From assembly GCA_900473175.1 (NCBI GenBank), contig UCKM01000029.1, positions 1 through 64,000 on the forward strand: a DNA stretch of 64,000 bases, written 5' to 3'. The notes under the pieces are model-generated. The model was not told the origin of the DNA. It worked only from the letters and a program-made list of their open reading frames with translations, and searched no databases. The position numbers and the translations under genes were made by a program. Origin of the DNA: Hyphomicrobiales bacterium. Its GTDB lineage: Bacteria; Pseudomonadota; Alphaproteobacteria; Rhizobiales; Rhizobiaceae. Within the stretch, counting starts at the first letter, position 1; the number at the start of each line of letters is the position of its first letter. Below are positions 33,206-42,574 of the stretch, piece by piece.

Positions 33206-33785
33206 GATTCAATCGCCGCTCGGCAAGGCATATGTTCCGGGTGATCATGGCAATGCGGCCGGAGGCGTTGGCGTGACCATCCGCGAGCGCAGGAACCTCT
33301 CGATCATTCAGGTCACCGCCTGGAGCGATACCATTCCCGCCGTATTGACGGCGATCGGCAGCGCCACTGGCCTTGTCCTTCAGAACAAGGCCGGACTTGG
33401 CCGTGTTGCCGGCGAGAAGTCCGTCTTCGGCTTTGCGCCGGGGCGGTATTTTATTGTCGGCGCCACGCCGGAACTTGAATTGCGGCTGCGGTCAGTTATC
33501 GCGCCGGACCTCGCAACCATCATCGACCTCACCCATGGCCGCACGGTGATCCGCGTCAGCGGTCCCCGTGCCGAGTGGGTACTCTCGAAGCTTTTTGCGA
33601 TCGATTTTTCCGAACATGCGTTCCCCATCGCCTATGGAAGGGCGACGCTTCATCACGACATTCACACCAATATCCAGCGCATCGACGACGAAACCTTCGA
33701 TCTCTACGTGTTCCGCACCTTCGCCCGCTCGTTCTGGCAAACGCTGGGGCACGCCGCCGAGGAGGTCGGCTACCGGGTGGAGTGA
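33198..33785 (+). CDS. soxG: Sarcosine oxidase gamma subunit
   Basis: The ATG at 33198 lies inside the end of soxA and gives 195 residues starting MAEIQSPLGKAYV. The body (DLTHGRTVIRVSGPRAEWVLSK, QRIDDETFDLYVFRTFARSFW) is the SoxG pattern, the subunit whose fold resembles the GcvT C-terminal part. It completes the soxDAG operon. Confidence 0.93.
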   Translation: MAEIQSPLGKAYVPGDHGNAAGGVGVTIRERRNLSIIQVTAWSDTIPAVLTAIGSATGLVLQNKAGLGRVAGEKSVFGFAPGRYFIVGATPELELRLRSVIAPDLATIIDLTHGRTVIRVSGPRAEWVLSKLFAIDFSEHAFPIAYGRATLHHDIHTNIQRIDDETFDLYVFRTFARSFWQTLGHAAEEVGYRVE

Positions 33786-33789
33786 AGTT

Positions 33790-33924
33790 CTATTTGAACG
33801 CGAAGACGTCTTCGTCCGGGTCGCCGGTCCCGCTTTCGAGCAGCAGGTTCGTCTGGATGCGAGGGGTTCGCTTGCCAAACCATATCGGCTGCCCGGTGCG
33901 CAAATCGCGGTGTTGCGTTGTCAT
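33790..33924 (-). CDS. Putative small protein of 44 residues
   Basis: The frame starts at ATG 33924 and ends in TAG. It begins MTTQHRDLRTGQPIWFGKR and ends DPDEDVFAFK. Third codon positions are strongly G or C biased (most codons end in G or C), as in real genes of this DNA. It lies between convergent soxG and guaD and shares the strand of guaD. No family assignment; the start resembles the N-terminus of some flavin oxidoreductases, but a stop follows soon. Confidence 0.45.
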   Translation of the reverse strand: MTTQHRDLRTGQPIWFGKRTPRIQTNLLLESGTGDPDEDVFAFK

Positions 33925-33993
33925 GAGATGTTCCGAAATCCGAGGAAATGATCATGCGCAACGGTCGTGCAACCAGTCTAGTTCCGTCGCTTC

Positions 33994-35310
33994 TCAGTTT
34001 GCCAGCGCGCTCTTGGCCGCCCGCCCGGCCACGTAGACCTCGGCAATGGACCTGTCGTCGCCCATGGTCTGCATCAGGAAAAGCTCCTCAACCAACGTCT
34101 CGACTGTCTCCATGCGGATTCGCATCGCCGGCGTTGCGCGCGCATCGAGCACAACACAGTCGGCCTCGGCGCCGGGCGTGAAAGAACCGATGACACCTTC
34201 CAAAGATAGGGCACGCGCGTTGCCAAGTGTTACCTGATAGAAGGATCGCAGCGGATGATAGCGCTGGCCCTGAATATTGAGGATCTTGTAGCCTTCGTCG
34301 AGCGTGCGCAGCATCGAATAAGACGTACCTCCGCCAATATCCGTAGCGATGGCATTGCGCACGGGAGGATTTGAGGTGCGCAAACGCGCCAGATCGAACA
34401 GCCCGCTGCCAATGAAAAGATTGGAGGTCGGGCAGAACACCGCCACCGAACCCGCATTTGCGATCGCACCGATCTCCGCATCGGTCAGATGGATGCAATG
34501 TCCGAGTAATGTCTTCTGTCCAAGCAATCCGTAGTGCTCGTAGACGTTGGTGTAGTCGCGGCTCCACGGGAACAGCTCCGCCACAAAGGCGATCTCGGCA
34601 GTATTCTCGCAAAGATGCGTCTGCACGTGCAGGTCCGGGTGTTCCTGCACCAGCGTGCCGGTCATTTGAAGCTGTTCTGGCGTCGATGTCGGCGCAAAAC
34701 GCGGTGTGATGGCGTAGAGCTGGCGTCCCTTGCCGTGCCATTCGGCGATCAGTGCCTTGCTGTCGTCATAGCCGGATTGCGGTGTGTCCAGCAAACCGGG
34801 AGGCGCATTTCGGTCCATCATCACCTTGCCGGCGACCATGCGTAGGTTGCGCCGGTGCGACTCGGCGAAAAAAGCCTTAACCGACGCTTTGTGCACCGAG
34901 CAATAAGCCGCGGCCGTAGTTGTGCCATGCCGGATCAATTCATCGAAAAAGGCCGAAGCAATGCGTTCCGGATGCCCCTGATCGGAGAATTTCTGTTCCT
35001 CCACAAAAGTATATTTGCTCAGCCATTCCATCAGCGCGCCGGCATAGGATCCGACCACCTGCATTTGCGGGAAATGGATGTGCGTGTCGATGAAGCCCGG
35101 CAGGATCAGGTGCGGACGGTGGTCCTTGACCTCGACGTTCCGGCCGTCACCCGCTTGCAGAACGGCGAAATCATCCATGGCAACGATCCTGCCGTCGCGA
35201 ATGAGCAATCCGCCATCCTCGATATAGGTGAATACCCCCGTGCTTTCCTCGCCGGCCAGCGGCTCGTCGTTGAAGCTCAGGAGACGCCCCCGCAACAATA
35301 CGTCCGTCAT
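33994..35310 (-). CDS. guaD: Guanine deaminase
   Basis: This 438-residue amidohydrolase has the metal-binding THIHFPQ, HLCEN, GHCIHLTDAEI and DIGGGTSYSML motifs of guanine deaminase. It converts guanine to xanthine and ammonia in the cytosol. Its start overlaps the 3' end of puuD by 4 bp, so the two genes form a purine-catabolism operon. Length is as expected. Confidence 0.94.
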   Translation of the reverse strand: MTDVLLRGRLLSFNDEPLAGEESTGVFTYIEDGGLLIRDGRIVAMDDFAVLQAGDGRNVEVKDHRPHLILPGFIDTHIHFPQMQVVGSYAGALMEWLSKYTFVEEQKFSDQGHPERIASAFFDELIRHGTTTAAAYCSVHKASVKAFFAESHRRNLRMVAGKVMMDRNAPPGLLDTPQSGYDDSKALIAEWHGKGRQLYAITPRFAPTSTPEQLQMTGTLVQEHPDLHVQTHLCENTAEIAFVAELFPWSRDYTNVYEHYGLLGQKTLLGHCIHLTDAEIGAIANAGSVAVFCPTSNLFIGSGLFDLARLRTSNPPVRNAIATDIGGGTSYSMLRTLDEGYKILNIQGQRYHPLRSFYQVTLGNARALSLEGVIGSFTPGAEADCVVLDARATPAMRIRMETVETLVEELFLMQTMGDDRSIAEVYVAGRAAKSALAN

Positions 35311-36536
35311 CGCGCTGACTTCCCTGCTGTCGCTCCACGATACCAGGCGACGATCAAAGCGCGTTCGTCGTCGGTGATGTGGGTCAGGTTTCCGGGCGGC
35401 ATGGCGTGGGTGGCGCCCGCCTGAACGTAGATCTCGCTTGCATGCACCGCGATCATTTCGGCCGAATCAAGCCGGACCCCTTTTGGCGGCATCATGATCC
35501 CTTCCCATGAAGGCTCCGCCGCATGGCACATGGAACAGCGTCCCATGACCGTGTCGCGCACCTGCCCGAAATTCGCGGCCATCAGAAACGGTTCGGCGGC
35601 GCGCGAGACCTTCTCTTCACCGGTCAGGACTTTCGGGACAGTCGAAAGCCAGATGATGATGATGAACAGAATCGTGCTCGCCAGCCAGGTCCAATGCGGA
35701 TTGCCGGTTCCTGCGTGTTTGGAGTTGAAATAGTGGCGGATCAGGACGCCGATGATGAAGATCAGCGCCGCAATGATCCAGTTGAACTCTGTCGACGTTG
35801 CCAGCGGATAGTGGTTCGACAACATCAGGAAAATGACAGGCAGCGTCAGATAATTATTGTGTGTCGAGCGTTGCTTTGCCTGTTTTCCAAGCTTGGGGTC
35901 CGGAGATCTCCCTGCAATCAGCTCCGCCACCACCTTCTTCTGGTTGGGAATGATCAGCAGGAAGACATTCGCGGACATGATCGTCGCGGTGAAAGCGCCA
36001 AGATGCAGGAAGGCGGCGCGCCCGGTAAACAGATGGGTGTAGCCCCAGGCCATGAACACGATCACGCCATAGAGGATGATCATCAATGCCGTATCGTTGG
36101 AAGCAAGCGGCGATTTGCACAGGAAATCATAGATCAGCCAGCCAATGGAGATCGACGCCAGCGAGATCAGGATGGCAACCGGAGTGAAAACGTCGAGGAC
36201 GTTGCGGTCGATCAGGTAGAGATCAGCGCCAGCGTAATAAACGATGCAAAGCAGCACAAATCCCGACAGCCACGTCGCGTACGATTCCCATTTGAACCAG
36301 ATGAGGTGCTCCGGCATATGCGCCGGGGCGACCATGTATTTCTGGATATGGTAGAAACCGCCGCCGTGAACCTGCCATTCCTCGCCGTTCACGCCTTGCG
36401 GAAGATTGGCGTGGCGGCGCAAGCCAAGATCAAGCGCGATGAAATAGAAGGATGACCCGATCCACGCGATCCCGGTGATCACGTGCAGCCAGCGCACGGC
36501 AAAGTTCAGCCATTCCCAGAAAATCAGATAATCCAT
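35307..36536 (-). CDS. puuD: Membrane urate hydroxylase PuuD
   Basis: This 409-residue protein has about eight membrane segments and a C-terminal cytochrome c-type domain with CSMCH (GRCSMCHAAEPSWEG). This combination marks PuuD, the membrane urate oxidase of rhizobia that passes electrons to the respiratory chain. It precedes guaD in one operon, giving guanine to xanthine and later urate to 5-hydroxyisourate; xanthine dehydrogenase is not in the window. Confidence 0.93.
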   Translation of the reverse strand: MDYLIFWEWLNFAVRWLHVITGIAWIGSSFYFIALDLGLRRHANLPQGVNGEEWQVHGGGFYHIQKYMVAPAHMPEHLIWFKWESYATWLSGFVLLCIVYYAGADLYLIDRNVLDVFTPVAILISLASISIGWLIYDFLCKSPLASNDTALMIILYGVIVFMAWGYTHLFTGRAAFLHLGAFTATIMSANVFLLIIPNQKKVVAELIAGRSPDPKLGKQAKQRSTHNNYLTLPVIFLMLSNHYPLATSTEFNWIIAALIFIIGVLIRHYFNSKHAGTGNPHWTWLASTILFIIIIWLSTVPKVLTGEEKVSRAAEPFLMAANFGQVRDTVMGRCSMCHAAEPSWEGIMMPPKGVRLDSAEMIAVHASEIYVQAGATHAMPPGNLTHITDDERALIVAWYRGATAGKSAR

Positions 36537-36651
36537 TGGCGCCCCATCAAAACCAAGGGTCAGGACCCTCGCCTTACAATGCGGTCGTTCGCGGGCCGAT
36601 GCAACTAGAGCCTTTCTTGCTTAAATGGAATCGTTCGAGCGGTTCTGCGGC

Positions 36652-37362
36652 CTACTTCGAATCGTGGAAGATAATGCCGAGCGTGTGGCGCTTGCCCTTG
36701 CGCAGACGGCTGACTCCGTGGCGCATGTTGACGCGATAGTGGCCGCGCGAACCCTTCACCGGGCGGTGGCTGACTGGAAAGATGACAGCGTCGCCCTGCT
36801 CCAGAGCCACGACCTCGGCACGCGACTGCATGCGCGGCCGCTGTTCAGTGAGCACGAACTCGCCCCCGCTGAAATCCTCGCCCGGCTGCGACAGCAGGAA
36901 TGCCACCTGCAACGGAAAAACGTGGGCGCCATAAATGTCCTGATGCAGGCAATTGTAGTCACCTTCGCCATATTCCAGCAGCAGCGGGGTCGGGCGGTCC
37001 TGTCCGGCGGCGTGGCATCTTTCGATGAAGGCTTCGTGCCCGTCAGGATAACGGACATCAATGCCCATCAATTCGTTCCAGCGGTTGGCAATTGCAGCAA
37101 GCGGCGGATACAGCTCCGTGCGAAGGCTATGAACGAGCGGCGGCAGCGGATAATTGAAGTACTTGTATTCGCCCCGTCCAAATCCATGCCGTGCCATGAC
37201 GATGCGCTTGCGAAACTGACTGTCGTCCGGATATCCGGCTGCCAGTTGCTCGCAATCGGCCTTGGACAATGCGCCTTTCAGTACCGCGCAGCCGAACTGG
37301 TCCAAATCCGCTTCGATGTGATCCCACCGGGTGAAAGAAAGGGCGTTACTTGCATCAGTCAC
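36652..37362 (-). CDS. 2-oxoglutarate/Fe(II) oxygenase of the Oxygenase-NA type
   Basis: A GTG start at 37362 with GGAG at 37370-37373 gives 236 residues; the longer frame from 37506 has no ribosome site. The iron site is visible as H-x-D in CLHQDIYGAH and a distal H with R in GHYRVNMRHGVSRLRKGKR. The whole matches a family I know as PF09859, described as acting in oxidative demethylation of damaged DNA, though direct evidence is thin. It reads in the direction of puuD and guaD with a 115-bp gap. A purine-catabolism role cannot be excluded. Confidence 0.78.
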   Translation of the reverse strand: MTDASNALSFTRWDHIEADLDQFGCAVLKGALSKADCEQLAAGYPDDSQFRKRIVMARHGFGRGEYKYFNYPLPPLVHSLRTELYPPLAAIANRWNELMGIDVRYPDGHEAFIERCHAAGQDRPTPLLLEYGEGDYNCLHQDIYGAHVFPLQVAFLLSQPGEDFSGGEFVLTEQRPRMQSRAEVVALEQGDAVIFPVSHRPVKGSRGHYRVNMRHGVSRLRKGKRHTLGIIFHDSK

Positions 37363-37562
37363 GATAATTCTCCTGCAGTCGAAATCTGCGATATCAGTGC
37401 AATTTTGCGGCCGTCGTTCCACCCGTTTCCTGCAAAACGCCGACCTTTCACAACAATCGCCGGCTTTACACGTCGATTTTAAGTGACTCAGGCCCCGAGA
37501 CTTCATAATACAGAAACAGCGAGGCGCTTTGCGCCGCGATGAATTGAATATTGGATTGTTGC

Positions 37563-37991
37563 ATGGACGTTCAGGGAAATAGCAAGACAGGAAAGCGCAG
37601 CGCTGCTCCGCTCCTGATTTCTATTTTCTGGCTCGTATCCACCATTGGCGCTGCCTTGGGCACGGTCTATGCGGCGAGCCCGGAAGCCAACCGGGCCGCG
37701 AGCGAAATCGGGTCGCCAAATCGGAACGAGACCCGCGTTGCGCATGAGAGCGACAATCACTCGGCTCCGGTCCAAAGGCCGATGCGCGTTGTGGCGCTTG
37801 AGGCTCTGCACCTGAAAATCAAGAGCGGAATGCGGACCGATGGCGGATCGCAGGACGCCCTGTTGCCCGAAGTGTCAGCATTGGCAATTGCGGGCTGTGA
37901 CAATGCCCGCGCGGCTCTGGCGACCAAGCCCATCCTGCTCGCTCACCAGTCTCTTTTCAGCGCCCGCGCCCCGCCGCGCGCTTTGGGCTGA
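37563..37991 (+). CDS. Small single-span protein of unknown function
   Basis: A 142-residue protein with a basic N-terminus and one hydrophobic segment (LLISIFWLVSTIGAALGTVYAA, residues ~15-36) that serves as signal anchor or signal peptide, followed by a hydrophilic, low-complexity part. No domain recognised. It precedes secDF by 109 bp in the same direction; no clear link. Confidence 0.55.
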   Translation: MDVQGNSKTGKRSAAPLLISIFWLVSTIGAALGTVYAASPEANRAASEIGSPNRNETRVAHESDNHSAPVQRPMRVVALEALHLKIKSGMRTDGGSQDALLPEVSALAIAGCDNARAALATKPILLAHQSLFSARAPPRALG

Positions 37992-38100
37992 TATCACCAT
38001 TTCCAATACGGAAATGACGAAAACAAACTCCGGCGGCCGCCAAGGTAGACTCGTAGATCAGTTCTCCGCAGCGCCGCATATCTCATAACGGAACACAGCT

Positions 38101-40629
38101 ATGCGTACTTCGAGATGGGTCCTCTGGACCTATATTTTCATCATTCTGGCGGGCATTGTGCTCGCGCTTCCGAACCTCTTCACCAAGGCGCAGCTTGACG
38201 CCCTCCCGAACTGGCTACCGAAGAAGCAGGTGGCGCTGGGTCTCGACCTGCGCGGCGGCTCCTATCTCGTTCTCGAAGTCGATGCGGCCGCGCTCAAGAA
38301 AGACCGCATCCGCTCCATTCTGGACGATGCGCGCGGCCATCTGCGCACCGCGAAGATTCAACCGCAATCCGTGCGTGTCGCCGGCGATTCCGTGATCGTC
38401 ACGCTCGCCGATGCGTCGCAGCGCGATGCCGCCATCGCCGCCTTGCGCGAACTGACGACACAGGTCGCGCAGGTCGGTTTCGCGGCCCCGGTCAGCGACA
38501 TCGACATCAGCGGCACCGACAATCAGATCCGCCTGACGCTGACTGAGGCCGGCTTGAAGGACAAGCTCGACAACGCCTTGCAGCAAAGTCTTGAGATCGT
38601 TCGCCGCCGCGTCGATCAGGTCGGCGTTGCCGAACCTTCCATCCAGCGCGTCGGTTCCGATCGTATTGTCGTCCAGCTGCCCGGTCTGCAGGACCCCAGC
38701 CAGTTGCGCGCGCTGCTCGGCAGCACCGCCAAGATGACCTTCCACATGGTTGCCGATCAACCCACCGGAGCAACGCCGCCTCCCGGCGTATCGATCCTGC
38801 CGGATGCGAAGAACCCGGCAATCACCTACCCGGTTGAAGATCGCGTCGCCATCAGCGGCGAACGCCTGACGGATGCGCGCGCCGCCTTCGAACAGCAGAC
38901 GAACCAACCGATCATCACCTTCCGCTTCGACAATGTCGGCGCCCGCCAGTTTGCCGAAATCACCAGTCAGAATGTCGGACGTCCCTTCGCCATTGTCCTC
39001 GACGGCAAGGTCCTGACCGCACCGGTCATCCAGGTACCGATCACCGGCGGCTCCGGCCAGATCACCGGCAATTTCACGGTGCAGGATACGGTAACGACCG
39101 CGGCGCTCTTGCGCGCCGGCGCCCTGCCCGCTCCGCTGACCGTCATCGAAGAACGCACGGTCGGTCCGGATCTAGGCGGCGACGTCATCAAGATGGGTCT
39201 CCTGACCGGCTTTATCGGGTTTGCGCTGGTCGTCGCCTTCATCTTCATCCTCTATAGCGGCTGGGGCCTCATCGCCAACCTTGCCCTGGCACTCAACGTC
39301 GCCCTGACCTTCGGCATACTCAGCCTGCTCGGAGCAACGCTTACCCTTCCCGGCATTGCCGCCATCATCCTTGGTATCGGCTTCGCGGTCGATGCGAACA
39401 TCCTGATCAACGAGCGTATTCGCGAAGAGGCGCGCAAGGGTATCGGTGCGATGGCTGCGGTCGATCGCGGGTTCCGGCTTGCCTATTCGACGATTGTCGA
39501 CGCCAACGCCACCCACTTGATCGCGACGTTCCTTCTCTTCCTGTTCGGCACCGGCCCCGTGCGCGGCTTCGCCATCACCATGATCATCGGCGCCCTGGTA
39601 TCGATGTTCACGGCGGTGACGGTCGTGCGCATCATCATGATGGAAATCGTCCGCCGCCGTAAGATGAAGACGATCCATATCGAGCATCTGTTCAAGCTCG
39701 TTCCGGAAAACACGAACATCTCGTTCATGAATGCGCGGTTCTTCGGTATCGGCGTTTCGATCTTCCTGTCGATCGCATCGATCATCCTGTTCATCCATCC
39801 GGGCCTCAACTACGGCATCGACTTCAAGGGCGGTATCCAGGTTGATGTCACGACCTCGAAACCCGCCGACCTCGCCACCATGCGTTCCACGCTCGAAGGC
39901 CTCGGCCTTGGCGAAGTCGCCCTGCAGCAGGGCGGCGGCGACAACCGGGTGCTGATCCGCGTGCAGCGCCAGGAGGGCGGTGAGACGGCCCAGACCGAAG
40001 CTGTGACCAAGGTCAAGGCTGCGGTCGAGCAGCTTGATCCGGGTGTGAAGATCGAAAGCTCGGAAGTCGTCGGGCCGAAAGTCAGCGGCGAATTGGCAAG
40101 GTCCGGCATTCTCGCGGTCGTCCTCGCCAGCCTTGCCATGCTGTTCTACATCTGGTGGCGTTTCGAATGGCATTTCGCGCTCGGCGCCATTGCCACCCTC
40201 ATCCTCGACACCACGAAGACCGTCGGCTTCTTTGCGTTGATGGGGCTCGACTTCAACCTGACCGCCATCGCCGCCCTTTTGACCATCATCGGTTATTCGG
40301 TGAACGACAAGGTGGTCGTCTACGACCGCATGCGTGAAAACCTGCGCATTCACAAGAAGATGCCGCTGCGCCAGATCATCGATCTCAGTATCAACCAGAC
40401 ATTGGCACGCTGTATCTACACCTCCCTGACCGTCTTCCTCGCCATGCTTCCCATGGCGATCTGGGGCGGCAAGGCCGTGGAAAACTTTGCGCTGCCGATG
40501 CTCTTCGGCGTGATCATCGCGACGAGTTCCTCGCTCTTCATCGCTGCACCGATCCTGCTGCTGCTCGGAACCTGGTGGGAAAAGAACCACCCGCAGCGCA
40601 TCGGCGAAAAGCCGGTCGCCCAGAGCTGA
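38101..40629 (+). CDS. secDF: Fused SecD-SecF protein translocase subunit
   Basis: This 842-residue protein joins SecD (residues 1-~520, with LGLDLRGGSYLVLEVD and the P1 domain) and SecF (from ~540, GLNYGIDFKGGIQVDV) in one chain with twelve membrane segments. It uses the proton gradient to aid late steps of export through SecYEG. Such fusions are frequent in Rhizobiales. A yajC gene, often upstream, is absent. A terminator follows. Confidence 0.96.
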   Translation: MRTSRWVLWTYIFIILAGIVLALPNLFTKAQLDALPNWLPKKQVALGLDLRGGSYLVLEVDAAALKKDRIRSILDDARGHLRTAKIQPQSVRVAGDSVIVTLADASQRDAAIAALRELTTQVAQVGFAAPVSDIDISGTDNQIRLTLTEAGLKDKLDNALQQSLEIVRRRVDQVGVAEPSIQRVGSDRIVVQLPGLQDPSQLRALLGSTAKMTFHMVADQPTGATPPPGVSILPDAKNPAITYPVEDRVAISGERLTDARAAFEQQTNQPIITFRFDNVGARQFAEITSQNVGRPFAIVLDGKVLTAPVIQVPITGGSGQITGNFTVQDTVTTAALLRAGALPAPLTVIEERTVGPDLGGDVIKMGLLTGFIGFALVVAFIFILYSGWGLIANLALALNVALTFGILSLLGATLTLPGIAAIILGIGFAVDANILINERIREEARKGIGAMAAVDRGFRLAYSTIVDANATHLIATFLLFLFGTGPVRGFAITMIIGALVSMFTAVTVVRIIMMEIVRRRKMKTIHIEHLFKLVPENTNISFMNARFFGIGVSIFLSIASIILFIHPGLNYGIDFKGGIQVDVTTSKPADLATMRSTLEGLGLGEVALQQGGGDNRVLIRVQRQEGGETAQTEAVTKVKAAVEQLDPGVKIESSEVVGPKVSGELARSGILAVVLASLAMLFYIWWRFEWHFALGAIATLILDTTKTVGFFALMGLDFNLTAIAALLTIIGYSVNDKVVVYDRMRENLRIHKKMPLRQIIDLSINQTLARCIYTSLTVFLAMLPMAIWGGKAVENFALPMLFGVIIATSSSLFIAAPILLLLGTWWEKNHPQRIGEKPVAQS

Positions 40630-40648
40630 CAGACAAAAGTCTAAATAT

Positions 40649-40691
40649 CTGCGGCACATGGAAAAAAACACATTCCGTGTGCCGCAGTTTT
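40649..40691 (+). terminator. Rho-independent terminator after secDF
   Basis: CTGCGGCACA and TGTGCCGCAG form a 10-bp stem around a loop of about 19 bases with A-rich content, followed by TTTTG, 20 bp after the stop. Confidence 0.85.
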
Positions 40692-40792
40692 GACGAAAGC
40701 GGTTTGCAAGACATCCCCGGTACGCAATACTGCGCATGCTCGCAGGATCACCAATTTTTCCGATCAATACCCCACGGAGGAGACGCCGACAT

Positions 40793-42538
40793 ATGCCTCA
40801 TGAAACGCCGCTGATTGCGACAATCGTCATAGGTCTTGTATTGGCCTTCATATTCGGTGCGATTGCCAACCGGTTGCGTATTCCTCCCCTTGTCGGATAT
40901 CTCATCGCCGGCGTACTCGCCGGCTCGCACACACCAGGATTTGTGGCCGATCAGAAACTGGCGGCCGAGCTCGCCGAAATCGGCGTCATCCTGCTGATGT
41001 TTGGCGTAGGCCTTCATTTTTCCCTGAAAGACCTGCTTTCGGTTCGCGCCATCGCCATTCCGGGCGCAATTGTCCAGATCGTCGTCGCGACCCTGCTTGG
41101 CGCTGGCCTTGCCTGGATTCTCGGCTGGGGCTTGCAGGCCGGTCTCGTTTTCGGTCTCGCGCTGTCTGTTGCAAGTACCGTCGTCCTGCTGCGTGCCATG
41201 CAGGAGCGCCGCCTGATCGAGACGGAACGCGGCCGCATCGCCGTCGGCTGGCTGATTGTCGAAGATCTGGCCATGGTCCTGGCGCTGGTTCTGCTGCCCG
41301 CCATCGCCGGAGCGGTCAATGGTGGCGGCGAGATCCGTGCCGCCAGCGATCCCATTGTCAACTATTTCGACCTTGGCGTTGGCGGGGTTATCCTGCTGAC
41401 GCTTGCCAAGGTCGTGGCTTTCGTCGCGGTCATGCTCATCGTCGGACGCCGGGTCATCCCCTGGACCCTTCATACCATCGCCCATACCGGATCACGCGAA
41501 CTTTTCCGCCTGGCGGTGCTGGCGATCGCGCTTGGCTTTGCCTTCGGTGCGTCAAAGCTTTTCGGCGTCTCGCTGGCGCTCGGCGCCTTCTTCGCCGGCA
41601 TGATCATGAGCGAATCCGAACTCAGCCAGCGCGCCGCCGAAGAATCGCTTCCCCTGCGCGACGCCTTCGCAGTTCTGTTCTTCGTTTCGGTCGGCATGCT
41701 GTTCGATCCGATGACCATTGTCCATGATCCGCTGCCGCTGCTGGCGACGCTTGCGATCATCGTGGTCGGCAAGTCGCTGGCAGCGTTCTTCATCGTGCAA
41801 GCCTTCGGCTTTCCGTCGGGCACGGCGCTGATCATTTCCGCAAGTCTCGCTCAGATCGGCGAATTCTCCTTCATCCTGGCGGAGCTTGGCGTCGATCTCG
41901 GCATGCTTCCGCAAGAAGGCCGCGATCTGATCCTTGGCGGCGCCATTCTCTCTATTCTGGTCAACCCATTGATCTTCGCCGCGGTGACCTATTTGAAACC
42001 GAGGCTCGAAAAACGCGGCGCTGAGCCGGTTGCCGATACAAACGAACCCATTGAGGAGGAACAGGCTGCCGAGGAAATCCACCCGACAGCCCTCACCGAC
42101 CATTCGGTGCTCGTCGGCTATGGCCGCGTTGGCAGTCTTGTCGGCGACGCCCTCAAGGAACTGGGAAAGCCGTTCCTCGTGATCGAAGACGCCGACAAGA
42201 CCGTGGCAAAATTGCGCGACGACAATATCGAAACCATTGTCGGCAATGCCGCCAATGGCGACGTGCTTGCTGCAGCCAATCTGTTGGGCGCCAGACAGTT
42301 GATCCTTGCCATCCCGAACGCCTTTGAAGCCGGACAGGTCGTTGTGAAGGCACGCGCCGCCAACCCCGCGATCAATATTCTGGCGCGCGCCCATTCGGAT
42401 GCCGAAGTGCAGCACTTGCAGGATCTCGGCGCCAATACGGTTATCATGGGCGAGCGTGAGATTGCCCGAGGCCTTGTCTCCCACATTCTCGGCCTTGACG
42501 AGCCGATCGGCCGAGGACCATTGACCGAACAACAATAA
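40793..42538 (+). CDS. CPA2-family cation:proton antiporter with TrkA-N domain (Kef/YbaL type)
   Basis: ATG at 40793 follows ACGGAGGAG; upstream in-frame codons lack a ribosome site. The 581 residues comprise twelve or so membrane segments (Na/H exchanger family, SVASTVVLLRAM region) and a cytosolic RCK/TrkA-N domain (HSVLVGYGRVGSLVGDAL, ~residue 440). It exchanges K+ or Na+ for H+. It is followed by a YbhN-like gene after 36 bp. Confidence 0.9.
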   Translation: MPHETPLIATIVIGLVLAFIFGAIANRLRIPPLVGYLIAGVLAGSHTPGFVADQKLAAELAEIGVILLMFGVGLHFSLKDLLSVRAIAIPGAIVQIVVATLLGAGLAWILGWGLQAGLVFGLALSVASTVVLLRAMQERRLIETERGRIAVGWLIVEDLAMVLALVLLPAIAGAVNGGGEIRAASDPIVNYFDLGVGGVILLTLAKVVAFVAVMLIVGRRVIPWTLHTIAHTGSRELFRLAVLAIALGFAFGASKLFGVSLALGAFFAGMIMSESELSQRAAEESLPLRDAFAVLFFVSVGMLFDPMTIVHDPLPLLATLAIIVVGKSLAAFFIVQAFGFPSGTALIISASLAQIGEFSFILAELGVDLGMLPQEGRDLILGGAILSILVNPLIFAAVTYLKPRLEKRGAEPVADTNEPIEEEQAAEEIHPTALTDHSVLVGYGRVGSLVGDALKELGKPFLVIEDADKTVAKLRDDNIETIVGNAANGDVLAAANLLGARQLILAIPNAFEAGQVVVKARAANPAINILARAHSDAEVQHLQDLGANTVIMGEREIARGLVSHILGLDEPIGRGPLTEQQ

Positions 42539-42574
42539 AAACAAGACGACAGAAATGCGTCGGCAGGACAGAGC

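Noticed and set aside
39172-40767. 531-codon frame opposite secDF
   Set aside because: It is antisense to the well-conserved SecDF gene and its product is His/Asp/Glu-rich without a domain.
40736-40792. Upstream start for the Kef-type antiporter
   Set aside because: ATG at 40793 has ACGGAGGAG directly before it and places the first membrane segment at the N-terminus.
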